DNA from: Pseudanabaena cinerea FACHB-1277
GTDB lineage: Bacteria > Cyanobacteriota > Cyanobacteriia > Pseudanabaenales > Pseudanabaenaceae
Length of the DNA: 49,748 bases
Direction of reading: 5' to 3'
Assembly (NCBI RefSeq): GCF_014696345.1
Contig: NZ_JACJPY010000030.1
Span: 1 to 49,748 of the forward strand
Shown here piece after piece: positions 1-8,023 of the stretch (positions are counted from its first letter, which is position 1; the number at the start of each line of letters is the position of its first letter). The notes beneath the pieces were generated by a model that did no database searches, was not told where the DNA came from, and worked only from the letters and a program-made list of their open reading frames with translations. The position numbers and the translations under genes were made by a program.

Positions 1-158
1 ACTGCATTTTCTTGTTACTATTTTTATTCCTCTTTATTCTTCCTATTTCTTCCTTGCTTGTACATAAGTATATTTACTTACCGCAAACTTGGGATGCTCC
101 CTCGCTTTTGTGGTGAGAGTGTGGATATTTTAGGCGATCGCTATTTGATTGAGATTAG

Positions 159-323
159 GGGCGTAGGATACAGCACGAAATTTTCTTCCTTTGGCGATCA
201 TTCCTGCGCGACCCCAAAGATGAAATGTTATTGGAGCTTGCAGTCAAAGCAGGATGTCAGAGTATAATCACTGGGAAGGGAGTGTGTTTCCACTCTAGAC
301 TGGGCTTCCTAGACTTTTGTTAG
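159..323 (+). pseudogene. Remnant of a PIN-domain (COG1569-like) toxin gene
   Basis: In the frame of position 201 the translation reads FLRDPKDEMLLELAVKAGC followed by QSIIT, which is the conserved middle of PIN-family putative toxins (usual form FLRDPKDxMxLELAVxAxxxxIVTxNxxDF). The frame is closed by a TAG at 156. After IIT the expected N-x-x-D-F active-site stretch is replaced by unrelated residues up to a stop at 321-323. No start codon and no N-terminal catalytic acids are present. This looks like a decayed toxin fragment left between genes. The identification rests on motif recall only. Confidence 0.5.
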
Positions 324-405
324 ACAGCTAGGCAATAGACTGTATATTAGGATGAAATCGAAACCCCAAGGAGAGTGGCGGCGCTTCGCCCCGTAGCTAA
401 AAACT

Positions 406-2046
406 ATGAATACTGCTGAATTATTGGTTAAATGCCTAGAAAATGAAGGCGTGAAATATATCTTTGGACTGCCTGGGGAAGAAAATATGGCGGTTCTCAA
501 TGCCCTAGAGAATTCTTCCATTAAATTTATTACCACCCGCCACGAACAAGGAGCGGCTTTTATGGCGGATGTCTATGGTCGCCTCACGGGTAAACCAGGG
601 GTATGTCTATCCACCCTTGGCCCTGGAGCCACTAACTTAATGACAGGGGTTGCCGATGCTAATCTGGACTCTGCGCCTTTAATTGCGATTACGGGGCAGG
701 TGGGAACCGACCGAATGCACATTAATTCCCATCAATATTTAGACCTAGTGGCGATGTTTGAACCCGTGACTAAATGGAACGCGCAAATCGTGCGCCCTAG
801 CATTACCCCCGAAATTATCCGTAAAGCATTTAAAATTGCCCAATCGGAAAAGCCGGGAGCAGTACATATCGATCTGCCTGAAAATATTGCCGATATGGAA
901 GTAACGGGTGAACCATTATCAATTAGGGGCGATCGCCTATCCATGTATGCCTCCTACCGTAGCCTTTCAGAAGCAGCCTTGTTAATTTCGGAAGCGAAAA
1001 ATCCCTTGATTTTGGTTGGCAATGGTGCAATTCGATCGCAAGCGAGTCAGGCGGTCACAGACTTTGCGACAAGGCTGCAAATCCCTGTGGCAAATACCTT
1101 TATGGGCAAGGGCGTAATTCCCTATCGACATCCCTTAGCGCTCTGGTCATTGGGTCTGCAACAGCGCGATATAATCAACTGTGCCTTTGATGAAACCGAT
1201 TTAGTAATTGCCATCGGCTATGACCTCATCGAATATTCCCCCAAGAAATGGAATCCTCAAGGGAAAACACCGATCATTCACATTGGGGAGCTATCGGCCG
1301 AGGTGGATAGTAGCTATATGCCGCAGGTGGAGATTGTGGGCGATATTTCCGATGCCCTCACAGAAATTATGCACCGTTGCGATCGCACAGGATTATCGCA
1401 GCCCCATGCCCTTTCCCTGCGTCCGCAGATTCTTGCCGACTATGAGCGCTATGCCAATGATTTTAGTTTCCCGATCAAGCCGCAAAAAATCGTCTATGAC
1501 CTGCGCCAAGTGATGGGCGATGAGGATGTGGTGATCTCTGATGTGGGAGCGCATAAAATGTGGATGGCACGGAACTATCACTGCAATCATCCCAATACCT
1601 GCATTATCTCCAATGGCTTTGCAGCGATGGGCATTGCCATCCCTGGGGCGATCGCTGCCAAATTAGTCAATCCCACCCGCAAAATCGTGGCGGTAACAGG
1701 CGATGGCGGCTTTATGATGAATATGCAGGAATTGGAAACTGCCACCCGCATTGGCACGTCCTTTGTAACCCTGATCTTTAATGATGGCGGCTATGGACTG
1801 ATCGAATGGAAGCAGAATATGCACTATGGCAAACCTGCATTTATCAAGTTTGGCAATCCAGACTTTGTGAAGCTAGCAGAAAGCATGGGTTTAAAGGGTT
1901 ATCACATTACCGCAACAGAAGAACTCATCCCCACCCTTAAGGATGCACTTGCTCAAGATATACCTGCGGTGATCGATTGTCCCGTTGACTACAGCGAGAA
2001 TATGCGCTTTTCGCGTAAGGTTGGCGAGCTATCCTGTCCGATTTAA
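406..2046 (+). CDS. Acetolactate synthase-like ThDP-dependent enzyme (large subunit type)
   Basis: This 546-residue protein has the three-domain layout of the acetohydroxyacid synthase/pyruvate oxidase family. The N-terminal pyrimidine-binding domain carries the ThDP-activating glutamate in TTRHEQGAAFMADVYGR (E47). A central domain is followed by a C-terminal pyrophosphate-binding domain with GDGGFMMN and a downstream NDGGYGLI metal/ThDP motif. The family condenses two pyruvates, or pyruvate and 2-ketobutyrate, at the start of branched-chain amino acid synthesis. No ilvN-type small subunit gene is adjacent, and the length (about 550) also suits catabolic AlsS-type enzymes. I therefore leave the symbol open. 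It stands alone, with about 160 bp before the next gene on the same strand. Confidence 0.85.
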   Translation: MNTAELLVKCLENEGVKYIFGLPGEENMAVLNALENSSIKFITTRHEQGAAFMADVYGRLTGKPGVCLSTLGPGATNLMTGVADANLDSAPLIAITGQVGTDRMHINSHQYLDLVAMFEPVTKWNAQIVRPSITPEIIRKAFKIAQSEKPGAVHIDLPENIADMEVTGEPLSIRGDRLSMYASYRSLSEAALLISEAKNPLILVGNGAIRSQASQAVTDFATRLQIPVANTFMGKGVIPYRHPLALWSLGLQQRDIINCAFDETDLVIAIGYDLIEYSPKKWNPQGKTPIIHIGELSAEVDSSYMPQVEIVGDISDALTEIMHRCDRTGLSQPHALSLRPQILADYERYANDFSFPIKPQKIVYDLRQVMGDEDVVISDVGAHKMWMARNYHCNHPNTCIISNGFAAMGIAIPGAIAAKLVNPTRKIVAVTGDGGFMMNMQELETATRIGTSFVTLIFNDGGYGLIEWKQNMHYGKPAFIKFGNPDFVKLAESMGLKGYHITATEELIPTLKDALAQDIPAVIDCPVDYSENMRFSRKVGELSCPI

Positions 2047-2205
2047 ATAAAGTATAAAGTATTAAGTATTAAGATATATGTATAGTTATCGTTGCCGCGT
2101 AGCTAGAATTCTTAGTATGTTTTGGGTTATCTTTGGTGAGCTTCTGTAAAATAACTTTTAAAATAATTTTCAAGATAGCGATCGCCAATTTTCTCGGACA
2201 CCTTC

Positions 2206-4080
2206 ATGGAAAAACAAGAGCAGGTTACATCAGCAGAACAGCAATATCTATGGGCAGTCGGACTTGATACCGACAGCTTTCCGCCCAACTCGCTCATCAA
2301 TAATCGCTATCGTGTTGTCTCCTCACAAATTGTTGTTGATACCGATGCCTTCGCACTTCCAGAACTACCCCTTGAGTTCCCCACTTATGTGGTGTCGTAC
2401 CTAAAGCTATCTCGCCTCAATTTGCATCTACCTCGTCCCTATAGTCTGTTGCTCATTGGCGAAGAGCTAAATATTTCTGAAATATTTTTACTAGAGAATG
2501 TGCCGATCGCCCCACAGGGGCATCTCCACCCCACCATAACCGCAGCATGGGAGCAAGCATCGGCGCTAAGGCAAGTTAATCTCCTATGGCAAGTACTAGG
2601 GCTATGGCAACCCCTCGCCGAACATAACATGACTCGGACTCTCCTTAATCCTGACTTGGTGCGGGTCGATGGGATGTGGGTGCGCCTATTGGAGCTACAG
2701 GCTGATGTGGCGGCGGTGCAGGTGGCACAACTGGGGGATCTCTGGGTACAGTGGATTGATATGGCTAAGCCTGAGATTGCCGAGCCGATCGCCGAATTTT
2801 TCTATAGCTTGGGACGTGGCGAATATGATGTTAAGTCAGCGATCGCGTACCTTGATCAGCTAGCCCGCAAAGTTATGGAGGCTCAACCCTTAACTGTACG
2901 CATTGCCAGCGCCACCGACGTGGGACTACAAAGGGAGCATAATGAAGATGCTTGTTATCCAGACATCAAGCGGCAAAAACGTTCGGGACAGTCAGAAGAT
3001 CTTAAGGATCGCCTAGCGATCGTTTGTGATGGTCTGGGGGGGCATGAGGGGGGCGAAGTTGCTAGTTCCTTAGCAATCAAGACCCTAGAGCAGCAACTCA
3101 AAACCCTACTACATCAGGCTGAAAATGATCCTGACTTCTCGGCTCAAGGCTTTGTCGCCCAGTTAGAAATGGCAACTCGTGTGGTCAATAATCAGATCGT
3201 GGCGATCAATGACCAACAGCAGCGCCAAGCCCAACAACGCATGGGGACAACCCTCGTGATGGCAGTGATGCCCAGACCTCACGGCAAAATGAGCAATGAG
3301 GTATATGTTGTCCATGTGGGCGATAGTCGGCTTTATTGCATTACCCCGCAGAATATTCGCCAAGTCACCCTTGATGATGATGTTGCTACCCGTGAAACCA
3401 CCCTTGGTTATAATTTTTACGCTTATTCTTCCCAAAGAATTGATGGCGGCGCATTGATCCAAGCGCTAGGTACTAGAGGCTCTGATATGTTAGCGCCAAG
3501 GGTACAGCGATTTTTTATTGATGCAGATTGCCTGTTAATGCTTTGTTCTGATGGTTTGAGCGATTTTGATCGGGTCGATCAAATATATGCTGATCATCTA
3601 TTGCCAATCCTGACTGAAAATAAACCCCTTGATCGCAGTTGCCAAGACTTAATCGATAAGGCAAATGAGCTAAATGGGCATGACAATACCACCTTAGCTT
3701 TGATGCGTTGCCGATTTGCCCCCCCTGATCTAGAGGAAGATCAATTGAGTGAGGGAAGTTTTGGAGAGGCTGGGTTGCAGGCTGAGGATACCGAAAATAG
3801 TCATAATGGCGATACTGCGGGAGACGAGCAACAGGACTTAGTGACTGAGCCTGCGGGGGCTTTGGCAAATATTGAGGTTGATGGCATTGGGGCAACGGAT
3901 GGCGATGAAGCTCTTGGTGATGAGGTGAAAACTGAGTTAGCTGTGCCGAAGCAAACTAATAATGCGTTTATTGTGGTTTTGATTTTAATTGCGCTGCTGC
4001 TAGGCAGTGGCTTGGCGGCTTGGCAAGTGCCACAGGTGCGCGGCTGGCTACAACAACAATTACCAAAATCTTCTCGTTAG
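2206..4080 (+). CDS. PP2C-family serine/threonine phosphatase with a C-terminal membrane anchor
   Basis: This 624-residue protein has three parts. Residues 1-230 are a divergent N-terminal region that I cannot assign. Residues about 230-510 form a PPM/PP2C catalytic domain with the metal-binding motifs REHNEDA (243-249), CDGLGGHEGGE (D275, G276), VVHVGDSRLY, LCSDGLSDF and GHDNTTL. An acidic linker then leads to one hydrophobic segment near residues 589-606 and a short basic tail. The arrangement suggests a tail-anchored, cytoplasm-facing phosphatase that opposes Hanks-type kinases. No kinase gene is nearby. The metal-binding aspartates are all present, so it should be active. Confidence 0.88.
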   Translation: MEKQEQVTSAEQQYLWAVGLDTDSFPPNSLINNRYRVVSSQIVVDTDAFALPELPLEFPTYVVSYLKLSRLNLHLPRPYSLLLIGEELNISEIFLLENVPIAPQGHLHPTITAAWEQASALRQVNLLWQVLGLWQPLAEHNMTRTLLNPDLVRVDGMWVRLLELQADVAAVQVAQLGDLWVQWIDMAKPEIAEPIAEFFYSLGRGEYDVKSAIAYLDQLARKVMEAQPLTVRIASATDVGLQREHNEDACYPDIKRQKRSGQSEDLKDRLAIVCDGLGGHEGGEVASSLAIKTLEQQLKTLLHQAENDPDFSAQGFVAQLEMATRVVNNQIVAINDQQQRQAQQRMGTTLVMAVMPRPHGKMSNEVYVVHVGDSRLYCITPQNIRQVTLDDDVATRETTLGYNFYAYSSQRIDGGALIQALGTRGSDMLAPRVQRFFIDADCLLMLCSDGLSDFDRVDQIYADHLLPILTENKPLDRSCQDLIDKANELNGHDNTTLALMRCRFAPPDLEEDQLSEGSFGEAGLQAEDTENSHNGDTAGDEQQDLVTEPAGALANIEVDGIGATDGDEALGDEVKTELAVPKQTNNAFIVVLILIALLLGSGLAAWQVPQVRGWLQQQLPKSSR

Positions 4081-4106
4081 TTCTGACAAGCGATCATAAC
4101 CAAGTA

Positions 4107-6683
4107 TTAGTCTTGCCCTTGGGCTTGTAATAGTAAGACGACCTGATCGGCGGGGACGGGACGGCTGAAGAAATAGCCTTGGATTGCGTCACAATGGTGC
4201 GATCGCAGGAAATCTAACTGCTCTTGATGTTCTACACCCTCAGCGATCGCTTTTAAATGCAAACTATGCGCCATCGCAATAATTGCCGCCGTAATTGCGG
4301 AGTCTTCGCTGCTTTGAGGTGTATCGCGGATGAAACTGGCATCAATTTTGACCTTACTAGCGGGTAAGATTCGCAAGTAGCTAAGGGAGGAATAGCCAGT
4401 GCCGAAATCATCAATGGAGATAGTCATGCCCAATGACTGCAAACGCTTGAGCATAGTTACAGTGGTTTCTTTGTCCTGCATCACCAAGCTCTCAGTAATT
4501 TCTATTTCTAAATACTGCGGCTCTAGCTCGGTTTCCGCCAAAATTTGGAGGATGCGATCGCAGAGATTGGCTTGCTGAAATTGTTGCGCCGAAAAATTGA
4601 CCGCAATGCGAACCTTAGGCAAGCCCTGCTGCTGCCAATCATGCACCTGTTGACAGGAATTGCGTAAGACCCATTCGCCTAAACGCACGATCAAGCCATG
4701 CTCTTCGGCGGCAGGAATAAATTGACTGGGCGGAACCCATCCAAGTTCAGGATGCAGCCATCGCGCCAAAACTTCCATGCAGTCGATCTTGCCTGTGACG
4801 AGGTTGAGTTGGGGCTGATAATAAACCTGAAATTGGTTGAGATCGAGAGCCTGCCGAATTCCATTCTCGATCGCCACATATTCTTTGACCTTTGCACCAA
4901 TGGCGTGATTGTAGATTTGGTAATGATTGCGCCCACATTCTTTGGCGCGAAACATGGCAGTGTCGGCATTTTTCATCAAAGATTCTTCATCCATGCCATC
5001 TATGGGATAGAGGCTGACCCCAATACTTGTACTAATATGAATTGGCTTATCGTCAAGCATAAAAGGACTTTCAAAGGTTTGTAAAATCAGTTGAGCAAAC
5101 TGCTGAACCGATTCGACAGTCTGCAAATCGGGGATAAAAATCATAAATTCATCGCCCCCCATGCGAGCCAGAAAAGTATTCTCGATCATGCAGTCACTGA
5201 GCCGTTTTGCCACTTCCACTAATAGGCGATCGCCTGTGGCATGACCCATCGTATCATTGACTAATTTAAAGCGATCAAGATCGAGAAAGAAAACAGCTAG
5301 GAATGGTGGAATCGATTTGATTTCGCCTAGCTGTTGCTGATTTGTATAGATTTGTAGCTTTTGTTCGGCTCTAGACAAGGCTTCCATCAGGCGATCGCGA
5401 AATAGTAGCCGATTAGGTAAATTGGTAAGAGAATCGTGGAAAGCAAGATGCTCAATTTTTGCCTTGGCTACCTTACCTTCGGTAATATCTTCGACCGTGC
5501 CTTCAAAATAGAGAAGATTGCCAGCAATGTCATAGACCGCATGGACATTTTCCGAAGTCCAGATAATCGAGCCATCTTTGCGGTAAGCTTGAGACTCAAA
5601 TAATTTCACATCACCATGAATTTTTAAAAGATGAATTAGTTCGCTACGAATGTGGGGATGCACATAGAGTTGATTTTGAATATCAGTGACACTATTAATT
5701 AGGTCGTTGCAAGAATCATAGCCATAGATTTTTGCCAGCATGGGATTGGCAATCAGAAATTTCCCTTCTAGAGAGGTCTGAAAAATACCTTCACCTGCAT
5801 TTTCAAAAATGCTGCGATACTTTGCTTCTGCCCGCTTGAGTGCCTCTTCCGCCTGCATCTTTTGCGTAACATCATTGATTAAGATCAATTCGCAGCGTCG
5901 ATCATTATACACAAGTGTATGTGCAGAAACTTCGGCAAGGAGCATTGTGCCGTTCTTTTTGTAGTGTTTCCATACTTCAGGCAGTGAGAAACCATTCGAT
6001 ACCTTAGCGATCGATTCTATTAGTTTGGGAATATCCTCTGGAGGGCGGATATCCTGTATGGTCATGGAGAGAAACTCAGATTCACTATAGCCATAGTGGT
6101 TGATGGCAGCTTGATTGACCGCCAAAAAACTCAAGGTTTCCAAATCATAAATCCACATTGGGTTAGGATTGTTCTCAAAGAGATAACTAGTTTTATTCTC
6201 TAGATCTTTTTGATTTTTAGCACTTTGTTCCCAATCGGTAATATCTTCAAATCGATGAATAAAATGTAATTCTTTCTGCTCTTCTGCTAGAACTGGATCT
6301 GATTCTTCTAAATGCGCGTCCAAATTTAGACAGGTGCTTTGCAGGATCTGCACAAACTGACCATCTTCGCGCAAATAACGCACATTTAAGTAGCATTGTT
6401 CAATTTCTTCAGAGAGCAGTCGCTCTTTGAGAAAGTAATAGGCGGCGAGATCGTCGGGGTGGCAAATTTGTTGAAATGACATTTGGCACAGTTGATCAGT
6501 GTCATATCCCAACAAATCGCAAAAAGAGACGCTCATTTTACGAATCTGATCATCAATCGTAGTCTCAAAAATGCCTACGGTACTATTTTCAATGCAAGTA
6601 GCAATTCGCGCCAAATTTTTGAGACGCTCTTGTTTGAGAATCTCTTGATAGATGGGGTTAAGATGTTTTCGTCGTTCAGCCAA
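4107..6683 (-). CDS. PAS-PAS-PAS-GGDEF-EAL cyclic-di-GMP regulator
   Basis: This 858-residue signalling protein has three PAS-like sensor domains (about 30-150, 165-275, 285-400). They are followed by a diguanylate cyclase domain with an intact GGDEF (509-513) and a phosphodiesterase domain from about 600. In the EAL domain the signature reads EVL (637-639) instead of EAL, while the DDFGTGYSSL loop is kept. No RxxD inhibitory site is visible just before GGDEF. No membrane segment is seen, so it is probably cytoplasmic. The start is TTG. An in-frame TAA, which is the stop of the upstream cbiX gene, lies only six bases before it, so no upstream start is possible and the two genes are probably translationally coupled. 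Confidence 0.9.
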   Translation of the reverse strand: MAERRKHLNPIYQEILKQERLKNLARIATCIENSTVGIFETTIDDQIRKMSVSFCDLLGYDTDQLCQMSFQQICHPDDLAAYYFLKERLLSEEIEQCYLNVRYLREDGQFVQILQSTCLNLDAHLEESDPVLAEEQKELHFIHRFEDITDWEQSAKNQKDLENKTSYLFENNPNPMWIYDLETLSFLAVNQAAINHYGYSESEFLSMTIQDIRPPEDIPKLIESIAKVSNGFSLPEVWKHYKKNGTMLLAEVSAHTLVYNDRRCELILINDVTQKMQAEEALKRAEAKYRSIFENAGEGIFQTSLEGKFLIANPMLAKIYGYDSCNDLINSVTDIQNQLYVHPHIRSELIHLLKIHGDVKLFESQAYRKDGSIIWTSENVHAVYDIAGNLLYFEGTVEDITEGKVAKAKIEHLAFHDSLTNLPNRLLFRDRLMEALSRAEQKLQIYTNQQQLGEIKSIPPFLAVFFLDLDRFKLVNDTMGHATGDRLLVEVAKRLSDCMIENTFLARMGGDEFMIFIPDLQTVESVQQFAQLILQTFESPFMLDDKPIHISTSIGVSLYPIDGMDEESLMKNADTAMFRAKECGRNHYQIYNHAIGAKVKEYVAIENGIRQALDLNQFQVYYQPQLNLVTGKIDCMEVLARWLHPELGWVPPSQFIPAAEEHGLIVRLGEWVLRNSCQQVHDWQQQGLPKVRIAVNFSAQQFQQANLCDRILQILAETELEPQYLEIEITESLVMQDKETTVTMLKRLQSLGMTISIDDFGTGYSSLSYLRILPASKVKIDASFIRDTPQSSEDSAITAAIIAMAHSLHLKAIAEGVEHQEQLDFLRSHHCDAIQGYFFSRPVPADQVVLLLQAQGQD

Positions 6684-6689
6684 ATCGAT

Positions 6690-7466
6690 TTACCTGACAT
6701 TTGTAGCTAATTTAGTCAATGCTAGATCAATGATTTCATGGTCACTCAATGGCACTGGTAGTTGATGGATTTGCAAGCGATCGCTATAACTATCTAGCTT
6801 TTGCGCGATCGCTTCTGTGATGCCACCTTCGGTCAAGAAATACGGTAGTGCATAAATTTTACGATATCCCTGACCTATTAATTTCTCTATTTGCACATCT
6901 ATTTTTGGTTCAACGCTCCAATAGGCGGCGATCGCCCTTGCATGGTGCGCCAGATCTTCGATGACTTGATTGGCTCCAGGGCGGCGGCTGCCATGGGCGA
7001 TCAGCATTCTTGCAGCATCAGTCTCGACATTAGCAAAGCGTTGGGCGATTAGTTGGGGGATCTGTGGATCTGTGCCAAGGTGGGGGGCGATCGCCAATTT
7101 TGGACAAGATTCTGTAAGTTTAGTTTGGAGGTTAGCATCGGCGATCGCTACCTCCACAGGGATATCTTCACTAACGTGTAGCCCTGACAATAAAAATAAG
7201 GGCATGATCAGGATCTGGGAAATTGGGGATTGGGGATTGGGGATTGGGGATTGGGTTACTGTATCAAAGGTCTGGACAAATGCTTCTAACTGTTGGGAAA
7301 GGGTTTGGGCTTGCCCTTCGAGACAACCGCCGCCAATAATGGCAATTTCAGGATATTTAGTGCGATATTCTGGCGATTGGGCGATCGCCACGAGGTTTTG
7401 CAGGTTTAACCAAGATCGGCGATCGCTGCTGCCATGGGTGACAAAAAAAACGGCGGTGAGCATCAT
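6690..7466 (-). CDS. cbiX: CbiX/SirB-type sirohydrochlorin chelatase, two-domain form
   Basis: This 258-residue protein has two homologous halves. The first begins with FFVTHGSSD and the second contains IAHGSRRPGANQ; these THGS/AHGS histidine motifs are typical of CbiX-like chelatases. The family inserts Fe or Co into sirohydrochlorin for siroheme or cobalamin synthesis. Choosing the metal from sequence is not possible here. The first half contains a low-complexity stretch TQSPIPNPQSPIS encoded by four tandem 7-bp units (7225-7252). It precedes the GGDEF-EAL gene in the same frame with a six-base gap. Confidence 0.82.
   Translation of the reverse strand: MMLTAVFFVTHGSSDRRSWLNLQNLVAIAQSPEYRTKYPEIAIIGGGCLEGQAQTLSQQLEAFVQTFDTVTQSPIPNPQSPISQILIMPLFLLSGLHVSEDIPVEVAIADANLQTKLTESCPKLAIAPHLGTDPQIPQLIAQRFANVETDAARMLIAHGSRRPGANQVIEDLAHHARAIAAYWSVEPKIDVQIEKLIGQGYRKIYALPYFLTEGGITEAIAQKLDSYSDRLQIHQLPVPLSDHEIIDLALTKLATNVR
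7225..7252. repeat. Heptanucleotide tandem repeat (GGGGATT x4) inside cbiX
   Basis: Four perfect copies of GGGGATT are read on the plus strand, flanked by partial copies. Short heptameric tandem repeats of this style are known in cyanobacteria (STRR type). Because the unit is 7 bp, gain or loss of one copy would shift the cbiX frame. Confidence 0.9.
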
Positions 7467-7515
7467 GTTTTCTAAGGGATATTTTATCGATGTTATCTTT
7501 TGTAAAATTAATGAG

Positions 7516-7701
7516 CTACCTCGATTTAGGTCTTACAACCGAATTAATTGCGGCAGCAAACTCTGTCTGAATCGCACTGTGTTTTTCTTTGAGTATTGGT
7601 TTCTGAATTATTTCACAATCAAAATATTCGCTCTCTGGCTCCATCTCAGGGATAGCAAGAAAGTCCTCTAGGGAAAAGGATGTGACGGTGGCTTGTACCA
7701 T
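7516..7701 (-). pseudogene. Truncated Uma2-family (DUF820) protein, N-terminal fragment
   Basis: The 61-residue reading frame begins MVQATVTSFSLEDFLAIPE and continues with the SEYFDCEIIQKPILKEKHS region. This matches the conserved N-terminus of cyanobacterial Uma2 (PD-(D/E)xK-fold) proteins, which are usually 180-240 residues. The frame stops before any of the catalytic core, so this is a remnant. A complete relative lies at 41273-41992. Confidence 0.7.
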
Positions 7702-7792
7702 TTGTTTTTTTCGCAGCGTTAAAAATTAAATTTTTAATAAATTATTAAAATTTAGACTTGAGCGATCGCCCGCAAGCTTCTATCCTGATTCT

Positions 7793-7890
7793 TATAGCGG
7801 TTTTCAAATGAGTGCATACTCACTTGAAAAGCTAATCCCAGTAAGAATTTTGAGTTTCATTTTGCCGTAGACCAAATGAAAACCGCTATA
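7793..7890. mobile_element. MITE-like element with 18-bp imperfect terminal inverted repeats
   Basis: The left end TATAGCGGTTTTCAAATG and the right end CAAATGAAAACCGCTATA are inverted repeats with 16 of 18 positions matching. They enclose about 60 bp with no coding potential. This is the layout of a small non-autonomous element. It lies upstream of hflX, between the Uma2 remnant and the hflX leader. Confidence 0.6.
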
Positions 7891-8023
7891 TGATTGCTAT
7901 TGTAGGGTAAGGGTTGCTAAGTGCTGTATAGTTTAGTAGTAGAACGCGAATAAATTCGCCCGTCCGATTTTCATCTCAGCAAGCCCTGAGCTTTCAATCT
8001 CTCGTATTATTTTTGTAACGCAT

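Noticed and set aside
58-267. Open frame of 69 codons at the left end
   Set aside because: Its frame is not the one that encodes the PIN-like segment, and the peptide has no recognisable features.
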